Assembly (NCBI GenBank): GCA_027625225.1
Contig: JAQBWG010000001.1
Span: 1 to 54,807, forward strand
Length of the DNA: 54,807 nt
From: Chloroflexota bacterium
GTDB taxonomy: Bacteria > Chloroflexota > Dehalococcoidia > Lucifugimonadales > VGZR01
Direction of reading: 5' to 3'
Shown here: one piece after another, positions 16,233 to 22,813 of the stretch
How positions within the stretch are numbered: the stretch's first letter is position 1
How the letters are laid out: the number at the start of each line of letters is the position of its first letter
Program-made: the position numbers and the translations under genes
Notes under the pieces: generated by a model
Databases searched by the model: none
Seen by the model: only the letters and a program-made list of their open reading frames with translations
Told to the model about the DNA's origin: nothing

Positions 16233-16950
16233 TAAGCTCCGAACCTGTCATATACGAGGATTCGTCGGACGCCAGGAATAGCACTCCATACGCAACTTCA
16301 ATCGGGCGTGCCCTTCTGCCGAGGGGATATGCTGCCTTAAACGATTCCAGGTCGGCGGCCTCATACACTTCCTTTAGCATCGTCGTGTCCAATGGCCCGG
16401 GGTGCACGGAGTTCACGCGAATCCTGTCCGGTGCGAATTCAAGGGCCGCTGTCTTGGTAAACATGCGCACCGCGGCTTTTGAGGTGTTGTAGGCTGCCTG
16501 GCTGGGGGAGCCGATGTTTGCCGACACCGACGCGACGTTTACAATCGACCCGCCGCCGTGTTTCTTCATGTGGGGAACAACTTCACGTGTGCCGAGAAAC
16601 ACCCCCGTCGAGTTCACTGCCAGTACTTTGTTCCAAAGGGTCAAATCTGTATCCAGCACTCCTTCGGTGCGCAAGATAGCAGCGTTGTTGACCAAAACAT
16701 CAATCTTTCCAAACTCGCGAAGGGCTGCGTTCACTACGCGCTGCCAGTCGGCCTCGCTCGCCACGTCATGTTTAGTGAAGCTGGCAAGACCGCCTGTGTC
16801 TCTTATAGCGGCGGCTACGTGTTCGCCATCGTCCGCCCTTTGGTCGGTTAGGACGATGCGAGCGCCCTCGCGCGCGAACATTGTGGATATCTCCGCGCCC
16901 AGGCCACGTGCGGCGCCTGTGACGATAGCAACTTTTCCCTTGAGTCTCAT
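16204..16950 (-). CDS. Short-chain dehydrogenase/reductase (classical SDR)
   Basis: The 248-residue protein is a complete classical SDR. The cofactor loop is VTGAARGLGAE, VLVNNAAILR is the NNAG-type motif, and the catalytic residues are the Ser in VNVASVSANIGS and Tyr/Lys in AAYNTSKAA. NSVHPGPLDT and the C-terminal YMTGSELIIDGGLSAQ are also standard. The acidic residue after the second strand (LTDQRAD) favours NAD(H) over NADP(H). AAGGAA precedes ATG 16950. The substrate is unknown: members of this subgroup act on sugars, steroids, keto-acyl groups and many alcohols. It stands alone on the minus strand. Confidence 0.92.
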   Translation of the reverse strand: MRLKGKVAIVTGAARGLGAEISTMFAREGARIVLTDQRADDGEHVAAAIRDTGGLASFTKHDVASEADWQRVVNAALREFGKIDVLVNNAAILRTEGVLDTDLTLWNKVLAVNSTGVFLGTREVVPHMKKHGGGSIVNVASVSANIGSPSQAAYNTSKAAVRMFTKTAALEFAPDRIRVNSVHPGPLDTTMLKEVYEAADLESFKAAYPLGRRARPIEVAYGVLFLASDESSYMTGSELIIDGGLSAQ

Positions 16951-17007
16951 GCTGGTTCCTTTTTAAGAGTCGGGAGCGATTACGATATTGGTGTCACTAT
17001 GCTGCCC

Positions 17008-17562
17008 CTATACGGGCGGGCCGGCGAAGGAGCGGAAAGGTTCGGGAACGTAGTCTTCGAGGGCGGGTGCCCAGTCGGCGAGCAGGTCGCGGATGACGGG
17101 GTCGTCCTTTCTGAGCCAGGCGAGGTGACGGAGGGCGTGCTCTACGACCTGGGACACGCCTATGGACGAGGGAGGGGCGGTAGCGCCGCCCCTGGCGAGT
17201 TCGGCACGGCCTACTTCTTCGAGCTTCCAGAACTCCGGGGCGGTTGTGTCGGGCGATACTACGGCGATGTATGTGAGTACCACTTCCTTGTCCACATGCC
17301 GCCAGGAGGTGGAGTGGAGCACGACGGTGTCCAGTCCGAGGTGTTTGGCGGCTTTGACGGCGATGTCTTCGGGTTGCGATTGCGCGGGCCAGGCCACCAT
17401 GAAGGAATCGGCATGTTCAGGGGTGAACGACCAGATCGTGCCGTCCCGGAGCAGGACGGGGAGAATTTCGATGGACTGCATGACGAAGTCGGGCGACCAG
17501 AAGGCCTCGGAGACCGGGCCTGCCAGTCCGTGGATGTCGCCTGACGGTTTGTCTTCAGGCAT
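17008..17562 (-). CDS. Conserved-looking soluble protein of unknown function
   Basis: I do not recognise this 184-residue protein. It has no signal peptide or membrane segment. Its composition is that of a normal globular protein, rich in Trp and His around WSFTPEHADSFMVAWPAQ and HSTSWRHVDKEVVLTYIAVV, and a helical C-terminus (VVEHALRHLAWLRKDDPVI) ends in a proline-rich tail. The gene starts at ATG 17562, seven bases after the stop of the small DUF1059-like gene, so the two are probably co-transcribed. The strong fit of codon use to the neighbours supports a real gene. Confidence 0.7.
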   Translation of the reverse strand: MPEDKPSGDIHGLAGPVSEAFWSPDFVMQSIEILPVLLRDGTIWSFTPEHADSFMVAWPAQSQPEDIAVKAAKHLGLDTVVLHSTSWRHVDKEVVLTYIAVVSPDTTAPEFWKLEEVGRAELARGGATAPPSSIGVSQVVEHALRHLAWLRKDDPVIRDLLADWAPALEDYVPEPFRSFAGPPV

Positions 17563-17568
17563 GGGTGG

Positions 17569-17739
17569 CTAATCCAGAGGCGTGGCCTGGGACATCACCT
17601 GGTCTTCGGTCAGGTTCTGCTGGTGCGCTTCTTTGCCGTGAGCAGTGACATTGGCGACCACTTCGCTCTTGGCGCCCATGGTGCGCCAGCCGCAAACGCA
17701 GGTGACCTGCCACTGGCGTGGGCTGTCGTTGTCCGACAT
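17569..17739 (-). CDS. DUF1059-like small Cys/His protein (56 residues)
   Basis: A short gene starts at ATG 17739-17737 with GGAGG (complement of 17745-17749) five bases upstream. The protein begins MSDNDSPRQWQVTCVCGWRT and continues with the pattern CxCGW, then two histidines five residues apart in AHGKEAHQQNLTEDQVM. This matches the small DUF1059 family, whose members keep the CxCGW and HxxxxH motifs and may bind a metal. Function is unknown. It is followed after seven bases by the 184-residue gene. Confidence 0.8.
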   Translation of the reverse strand: MSDNDSPRQWQVTCVCGWRTMGAKSEVVANVTAHGKEAHQQNLTEDQVMSQATPLD

Positions 17740-17809
17740 GTGAGCCTCCTTACGCTAGGACGCGATGCGACGAAGGTACCGCTGTTAACGGAGACATGTC
17801 AAGCCGTGC

Positions 17810-18403
17810 TTATCGCAGGTCCATGATGACCTTGAGCTGGGCAGGGGTGTTGCGCTGGATGAGGAGGGTGGAGCCCTGGACGGGCTGGAGTCGTATATTG
17901 AAGGTGCTGGAGCTGCCCAGCGGGGTGGCGAGTCCGGTGAGGGTGACGGTGATTTCGACGCGCTCGCCGGGCTCGAGCAGGTTACCGGAGCCGATGACCC
18001 ACTTGGCCGACCATGCGCTGGTGGGGAGTTCGAGCGCCTGGGAGTCGTCGGAATACCTGACGGACATCTCGCTGTCGCCAGAGTTGGACAGGTTGACGGC
18101 CGCGCCGGAGTCGCCCGAGTTGGTGACGTAGAACACGAGCTTGTCCACGGTGTTGGGCGGCGTGCCGAAAGCGGTGACGGAGCCGCGGAGCAGGATGTTG
18201 GCGTTGGCTGAGTCGAGCCCGCTGAGTACGACTTCTTTGTTTTCGCCAGCGCTGAACACGCCGGTGCTTAGCATGACGAAGCCGAATACGGATGCGACGA
18301 CTATGAAGGCGATGAGAACGATGGCGGTTTCGATGGCGGACGCGCCACGCCGTTCACGTAGCAGTGATGCGAGGCTACGAGATGGCTGCAAGGTGCTGGG
18401 CAT
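17810..18403 (-). CDS. Archaellin/type IV pilin-like secreted subunit
   Basis: I placed the start at ATG 18403, giving 197 residues; longer versions add a sequence unlike any leader. The N-terminus has a class III signal: a basic leader ending in LRERRG, then ASAIETAIVLIAFIVVASV. Cleavage after RRG by a prepilin peptidase would leave a Glu at +5, as in type IV pilins. The hydrophobic helix followed by FSAGENKEVV resembles archaeal flagellin (archaellin) and related pilins. The rest is a beta-rich head with many Ser, Thr and Asn (LVFYVTNSGDSGAAVNLS). No peptidase, ATPase or platform gene is nearby, so the assembly system must be elsewhere. A hairpin precedes the gene. Confidence 0.78.
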   Translation of the reverse strand: MPSTLQPSRSLASLLRERRGASAIETAIVLIAFIVVASVFGFVMLSTGVFSAGENKEVVLSGLDSANANILLRGSVTAFGTPPNTVDKLVFYVTNSGDSGAAVNLSNSGDSEMSVRYSDDSQALELPTSAWSAKWVIGSGNLLEPGERVEITVTLTGLATPLGSSSTFNIRLQPVQGSTLLIQRNTPAQLKVIMDLR

Positions 18404-18416
18404 ACGTGCCGAGACG

Positions 18417-18446
18417 GTACCGACCAACCTTACGGCTGGCCGGTAC
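18417..18446 (-). other. 10-bp hairpin just upstream of the pilin-like gene
   Basis: On the minus strand GTACCGGCCA and TGGTCGGTAC (complement of 18437-18446 and 18417-18426) pair over ten positions, one of them G-U, around a ten-base loop. It lies between the stop of the IscA-like gene and the pilin start, 13 bases before the ATG. No T run follows. It could stabilise or process the message; no ribosome site is visible outside it. Confidence 0.55.
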
Positions 18447-18452
18447 GCCTTG

Positions 18453-18737
18453 TTATTCGGTAAGGGGCTTGCCTTCGGTGAAGCCAAACTTGGGGCCTTC
18501 AGCAGTGTTAATGACATCCACGTAGGTCTCGGGGAGGGTTTTTTCCAGCTCATTATCGACAACCAGCACGGGGACGCTGCGGTGCACGATTACGCGGTCG
18601 GTATCCTTGGGGCTGTCAGGGGCGAGCGAGAGGCTTCCATGGGTTCCACTAACCCGCATGATGACACCTTTCCCGAAATTCCCGGAGTTGACGTGGGCTA
18701 GGAGTCTCATCCCACCGTTCGCAGTGAGCTTAATCAT
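18453..18737 (-). CDS. IscA/HesB-like small protein without cysteines
   Basis: The 94-residue protein has the length and pattern of an A-type iron-sulfur scaffold: MIKLTANGGMRLLAHV at the start, a glycine-rich middle (GKGVIMRVSGTHGSLSLAPD), then PVLVVDNELEKTLPETYVDV and a C-terminal EGPKFGF. The three cysteines that bind the cluster in IscA/SufA are absent, and the protein has no cysteine at all. It therefore cannot be a normal scaffold; the fold may have another role. The ribosome site GAGGAAG precedes ATG 18737. It lies 49 bases upstream of the pilin-like gene. The fold assignment is moderately sure. Confidence 0.6.
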   Translation of the reverse strand: MIKLTANGGMRLLAHVNSGNFGKGVIMRVSGTHGSLSLAPDSPKDTDRVIVHRSVPVLVVDNELEKTLPETYVDVINTAEGPKFGFTEGKPLTE

Positions 18738-18897
18738 AGTTCTTCCTCATCTTTCGCTAGTGGGGTCAGTCCTACCTCTTGGCGGCACAATTCCCCAGCG
18801 ATGGGAGAAAGCTCTAAGAATCAAGCTTATCGGCAAGTGGTGACGAGGGCATCATACACTATTTTCGATGACCCAGTCCCAAGCCATGGAGGCGGTG

Positions 18898-20883
18898 CTA
18901 TCCGTTAGGGGACGGCACCGGGGTTGGTGTCGGTGAAGCGGTGGGTGTAGGAGAGGGCGTAGCGGTGGGCGACGGTTGGTTCGAGTTGTTGGCATCGTTC
19001 GGCGAAATTACCGGCGTGGCGGTAGGCGTGAGGGTGCTGGATGGCGTTGGGCTGGACGTGGCGGTCGGCGAAGGCGTCGGTTGAGCATTCACGCCAGGTG
19101 TCGGGGTTGCTATCGGTGTCGGCGTGGATTGAATAACGATTTGTATCAAGAATTCAACGCTGGTGGCCATTATGGTGCCGTTGGCGCGAACGATACCGGT
19201 GATACGCACGACATCTCCGACCTGAGGTGTGCGGCCCTGGCGAAGTACGCTGGCGGGAACCATTATTTCACGTCCGGCGACTATCCAGCGGTTGCCGTTG
19301 ATAATTTCGATCTGGGACTGGAAGTGGATGACGCTTTCGTCCGACTCGAGCCTGGGCGTGGGTGTCGGTGTGGCCGTCGGAACCGGTGTGGACGCGGGTA
19401 CCGGCGTAGAAGCTACCGCCGCCGTAGGCACGATGTCCGGCGTGACTGAGGGTGCCGGTGTTGGTGTCGGCGTTCGTTGCGGCGTATCGTCGTTGAGAGT
19501 GAGCCGGGTTGGAACAGCGGTCGCCGTCGGTACAGGCGTAGACGTCTGCTGAGGCGTCGCAGCAGGTGACGGTGTAGCCGTCGGAGTCGGCTGAACAGCG
19601 GTTGCGGTGGGTGTGGGCTGCGGTGGGCCTTCCTTACGGGCCTGAAGCACCCGCGGCTCTTGCGCAAATACGCGTACGACGGGGTTAAGAATGAATTCGT
19701 TCTGGCCGGTAACGACGATGGAACTCAGTCCGTCGAAGTCGAGGAATATGTGAGTGGTTTCGCCCTGGGCTACGCGAAATGGGCGGGTGAGACTGATGCT
19801 GCCGCCGGGTATCTTCACGGGATATTCGACGCCGGCTATGACTATTACGGAGTTGGTGATGCTGAACTGCACTTTCGTATAGGTGCCGGCCTCTACCTGT
19901 TGTTCGACGAGGAAGGAGTGCACGTCGGCAATCTTCAGCAGGTCGAATACCCGTGGTTCATCCAGTATGTCTATCCACCGGCTGCGTTCTCCCGCGGCGA
20001 GGTGTGCCTGGATATCGTTTACTTCTACGAGTACCGCTTCGGCATCGGGCGGCGGCGGGTCGGATGCCCAGAAACTGAGGGTACCCATGACGGTGGAAGC
20101 AGCCTGAGACGGAAGCTGGGCGGCGGCGGCTTCGATGCTGCCGCCGAACACTTCGCTGGAGGCGATGAATACGTCGCTTGCCGTTTCCTGAACGACTTCC
20201 GGAGCCTCCAGCAAGGTCGCCTGAAGCTTGGTGAGAGAGGTGGAGGCGCGCACTTCAAGCTTTTCCTTGAAGGCGATGGCGACGGCTTCGTCCTCCACCG
20301 ATTCGGCGAAGGACACGGCCCGTTGGAGGTTCTTCCGGAGGTCTTCTTGCACAGCGGCCACCTGTTCGGTGCTCCCGGAAGACACGAGGCTGCTGATTTC
20401 CTCGACCCTGCGGTCTGCGTAGACCAACTCGAGTTCCGCCTTTTCGGCGGGGGAGAATTCGAATGCTACACGCAGGTTTTCGGCGCTACGTTTTACGCCA
20501 TACAGGGTATCGCCCGGAATGGCGGTGTTGGAGGCGGTGATGATGCCGCTGCCGCCACCAAAGACTATCGCCAGAATGAGGGCTCCGGCCATAGCAGCTA
20601 CCCGAAGCTTGCTGCCGAAGAGGACATCCAGCCATGATGTCTGCGGCGGGGTGGTTTCAAGCTCCCGTTTGGCTTGCTGTAGTTGCTGCCATCCGCGGGA
20701 CTTGGCGGCGGCGGATACAGGAACCTGCCGGTATTGCATGAGCCAATCGGTGATGGTGGCGAGCGCGGGTTCGAGTTCCGCGCGGAACCCAGGATACAGG
20801 TCAAGGCAGTGCTGAACCGACTCGCCCTTAAAGGCGATGCGGTCTATGCACTCGTCCAGTATCTTGTCAAACTCTTGCGTCAT
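18898..20883 (-). CDS. Membrane anti-sigma-type protein with DUF5667, DUF4382 and DUF5666 regions
   Basis: This is a 661-residue single-pass protein. The first 90 residues are cytoplasmic and likely bind the sigma factor. A membrane helix follows (about 93-117, VAAMAGALILAIVFGGGSG). The DUF5667 motif GDTLYGVKRSAENLRVAF begins the outer part. A DUF4382-like domain (about 265-405) contains AVLVEVNDIQAHLA and IVVTGQNEFILNPVVRVFA, then come long Pro/Thr-rich linkers, a DUF5666-like domain (about 515-580, GNRWIVAGREIMVPASVL) and another Pro/Thr tail. The start overlaps the sigma gene by four bases. By context it controls the sigma factor in response to an envelope signal. Confidence 0.82.
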   Translation of the reverse strand: MTQEFDKILDECIDRIAFKGESVQHCLDLYPGFRAELEPALATITDWLMQYRQVPVSAAAKSRGWQQLQQAKRELETTPPQTSWLDVLFGSKLRVAAMAGALILAIVFGGGSGIITASNTAIPGDTLYGVKRSAENLRVAFEFSPAEKAELELVYADRRVEEISSLVSSGSTEQVAAVQEDLRKNLQRAVSFAESVEDEAVAIAFKEKLEVRASTSLTKLQATLLEAPEVVQETASDVFIASSEVFGGSIEAAAAQLPSQAASTVMGTLSFWASDPPPPDAEAVLVEVNDIQAHLAAGERSRWIDILDEPRVFDLLKIADVHSFLVEQQVEAGTYTKVQFSITNSVIVIAGVEYPVKIPGGSISLTRPFRVAQGETTHIFLDFDGLSSIVVTGQNEFILNPVVRVFAQEPRVLQARKEGPPQPTPTATAVQPTPTATPSPAATPQQTSTPVPTATAVPTRLTLNDDTPQRTPTPTPAPSVTPDIVPTAAVASTPVPASTPVPTATPTPTPRLESDESVIHFQSQIEIINGNRWIVAGREIMVPASVLRQGRTPQVGDVVRITGIVRANGTIMATSVEFLIQIVIQSTPTPIATPTPGVNAQPTPSPTATSSPTPSSTLTPTATPVISPNDANNSNQPSPTATPSPTPTASPTPTPVPSPNG

Positions 20884-21425
20884 GCTTCCTTCGAGTCCAT
20901 GTTTTCTTTCAGCAGTTCACGTAGCTTTTTGATGGCCGCGCTCTGCATCTCTCTGACGGCACCAGGTTTTTTGCCGAGGGCTTTTGCGGCCTGCTCAGAG
21001 GTCATCTCCGCGCCAAACCGAAGCTGGAGCACCCTGCGTTGTGCTTCGGAAATTCCGGCCATTGCGTCGTTCAACGTGCCAAGCTCGTCGCGGCGTTCGG
21101 CAGATTCGGTGGGGTCACCCAACGAGGTTGGTTTTCGAAGGGCTTCGTCCAGTTCGACGGATTCAGGCCTGCGTGTGCGCTTACGCAGATGGTCGACCAC
21201 GATGTTGTGAGCGATGCGGATAATCCATGTTTCGAGGGGAGGGCCTTGGGCGGTATACTTATGAGAAGAGCGAAGGGCGCGAGTGAAGACTTCGCTGGCG
21301 AGGTCTTCCGCTTCGTGCATATTTCCAATACGTGCGTATATATACCGGGCCACACGCTCGTATTGCGTTTGGTATAGCTCGGCGATTGCGTCGCGAATCT
21401 CGGACGACCCGCGACTACCCGGCAC
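20880..21425 (-). CDS. ECF-type RNA polymerase sigma factor
   Basis: The 181-residue protein has sigma region 2 (about 15-85: ERVARYIYARIGNMHEAEDL, then ASEVFTRAL and WIIRIAHNIVVDHLRKRTRR) and region 4 (about 120-175: ISEAQRRVLQLRFGAEMTSE with a helix-turn-helix AAKALGKKPGAVREMQSAAI), and lacks regions 1 and 3. This is the extracytoplasmic-function type. It starts at GTG 21425 after GGGGACAGG. The end overlaps the anti-sigma-type gene by four bases. ECF genes are usually autoregulated; a 10-bp inverted repeat lies about 80 bases upstream. The target genes are unknown. Confidence 0.94.
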   Translation of the reverse strand: MPGSRGSSEIRDAIAELYQTQYERVARYIYARIGNMHEAEDLASEVFTRALRSSHKYTAQGPPLETWIIRIAHNIVVDHLRKRTRRPESVELDEALRKPTSLGDPTESAERRDELGTLNDAMAGISEAQRRVLQLRFGAEMTSEQAAKALGKKPGAVREMQSAAIKKLRELLKENMDSKEA

Positions 21426-21862
21426 CCTGCCTGTCCCCGGTAGAGTTCACGTATTAATTGTAGGGCACTGCTTCGCCTTCTCATCGGATTAGCCACCCCA
21501 ATGCGGCGTATAGACAACATGTCCGTTTAGGTGTCTATACGTCTGTGGCCATGTCGAAGCGGGTTACTGGTCATAGCAAACCTCCGGTAGTACCGAATGG
21601 ATTTGCTCCCAACTGCGCGATAAGAAACGACCGGGTCTAATGCCGGTGTAAGAGGTATTCGGTTCGTAATACAAGATTCGGGCTGACGCGGCCCTTGACG
21701 GTTGGCCATACTCAGTCCTTACCTGTCCAGTTAATCCCCAGATACATAGTGTGCACTCTGGTCTGTTTATACATGCTCTATCCTGCCTCGTTAACTCGAC
21801 AGGTAATAACGTCTGAGCATGCGGAATGTCAGGTTTTGGACGACAAATTTCGGGAGATGAAG
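21426..21862. other. Gene-free region upstream of the ECF sigma gene
   Basis: About 440 bases in which I see no convincing gene on either strand; the open frames present have no ribosome site and unusual composition. It contains the inverted repeat at 21507-21541. I checked for tRNA-like T-arm and anticodon patterns and found none that fold. The promoter of the sigma gene must lie within the right-hand 100 or so bases of the minus-strand leader. Confidence 0.6.
21507..21541. promoter_or_regulatory. 10-bp inverted repeat, candidate operator upstream of the ECF sigma gene
   Basis: CGTATAGACA (21507-21516) and TGTCTATACG (21532-21541) are a perfect inverted repeat with a 15-base spacer that itself contains the palindrome ACATGT. 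The centre is about 99 bases before the sigma start codon. The arm length and spacing fit a dimeric repressor or activator, or a hairpin in a longer leader. No known regulator consensus is recognised. Confidence 0.6.
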
Positions 21863-21904
21863 AAAAAATAGGCAGGGGCGTTCCCATATGATCGGAACGC
21901 CCCT
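21863..21904 (-). terminator. Rho-independent terminator of the Nuo/ferredoxin reductase unit
   Basis: A perfect 11-bp stem (21874-21884 with 21894-21904) encloses a nine-base loop. On the minus strand it is followed after five bases by a run of six T (complement of 21863-21868). It lies 29 bases beyond the stop of the flavoprotein gene and closes the minus-strand unit that begins at nuoE. Confidence 0.88.
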
Positions 21905-21932
21905 ACAGAAAGTCGCTAGGTTGTGAGAGGAA

Positions 21933-22694
21933 TCAGTCTTCTTTCCAGAAACGCTCTTCCTCGACGCGGTAGCCCTTGGGGGTCATGCGGGCTTTGACGT
22001 CTTCGATCATGCCGGGGTGGCCGCAGGCGTAGACGATGGAGTTTTCGGCGGTGCAGCCGAACTTTGCGGCGTATTCCTCGACGATATTGTTCACACGTCC
22101 GGTGATGCCCTTCCAGCCGTTGTTGCGCGCTTCTGCGGGCCGGCTGATGGTGGGCACGAAGGTGACGAGGTCGGGATGGTCCTTTGCGAGCGCTTCAAAC
22201 TCGCCGTCGTAGGTAAATTCGTCAATATAGCTGGCGCCGAACAGGACGTAGAACTGGTGGCCCGACTGGTTGTCGTGCAGATACTGGCGGATGATGCTGA
22301 TGTAGGGCACGATGCCAGTGACGGTGCCGACCATGAGCTGCTTGGGCATGTCGGGTTTGAATGTGAAGATACCTTTGGCACGGGGCCGAATGGAGAGGGT
22401 GTCGCCTTCCTTCAGTTCCCATATCTTGGGGGTAAGGACGCCGCCCTCAGAAAGTGGGACGAGCTCGACAAATAACTCAAGGTTTTCTTCGTAGGGTGCG
22501 GAGATGATGGAGTAGGCGCGCTCAATGCCATCCAAACCGATGGTGCAGTACTGTCCGGCTTTGAAGGTGTAGCCTTCGGGCCGCTGAATCCACATCTTGA
22601 TGAGTTCGGGGGTTGTGTCTATCCGCTTGAGGACTTTGGTTTCGAGAAGTTTTTTGGGTGCTACTTGCTGCGCTGCCGCTGGTGCTTGGTCCAC
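21933..22694 (-). CDS. Ferredoxin-NADP reductase-type flavoprotein
   Basis: The 253-residue protein has a leader of about 15 residues and then the two-domain ferredoxin-NADP reductase fold. The FAD-binding motif is GIERAYSIISAP (RxYS type), with GDTLSIRPRAKGIFTF in the flavin domain. The NADP domain begins MVGTVTGIVPYISIIRQY and includes VYACGHPGMIEDVKARM. The C-terminus EEERFWKED resembles that of E. coli Fpr, where an aromatic residue stacks on the flavin. It exchanges electrons between NADPH and a ferredoxin or a flavodoxin. The start is GTG 22694. It lies 119 bases after nuoG and shares its strand, so it may connect NADPH to the Nuo-type module. Confidence 0.88.
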   Translation of the reverse strand: MDQAPAAAQQVAPKKLLETKVLKRIDTTPELIKMWIQRPEGYTFKAGQYCTIGLDGIERAYSIISAPYEENLELFVELVPLSEGGVLTPKIWELKEGDTLSIRPRAKGIFTFKPDMPKQLMVGTVTGIVPYISIIRQYLHDNQSGHQFYVLFGASYIDEFTYDGEFEALAKDHPDLVTFVPTISRPAEARNNGWKGITGRVNNIVEEYAAKFGCTAENSIVYACGHPGMIEDVKARMTPKGYRVEEERFWKED

Positions 22695-22813
22695 TACACA
22701 CTCACTTTAGAAATATTTCGCCCCCGGAGTTTTCATGTTGCCATAGCGATTGGGCGTTCGCAAGGCAAATAAGGACTGTCTCACGTATTTCAGACGCGCT
22801 TGTTGCCCCAGGG

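Noticed and set aside
18404..18562. 53-residue N-terminal extension of the pilin-like protein
   Set aside because: It overlaps the IscA-like gene in another frame, and the class III signal needs only the short leader that starts at ATG 18403.
19660..20637. 325-codon open frame on the plus strand
   Set aside because: It is antisense to the anti-sigma-type gene and has Gly/Tyr-rich shadow composition with no ribosome site.
21600..21720. tRNA-like pattern (GGTTCG near GTAATAC)
   Set aside because: No acceptor stem, D-arm or anticodon arm can be drawn around it.
21527..21887. Open frames of 60 and 107 codons upstream of the ECF sigma gene
   Set aside because: They lack ribosome sites, have atypical composition and cross a terminator or inverted repeat.
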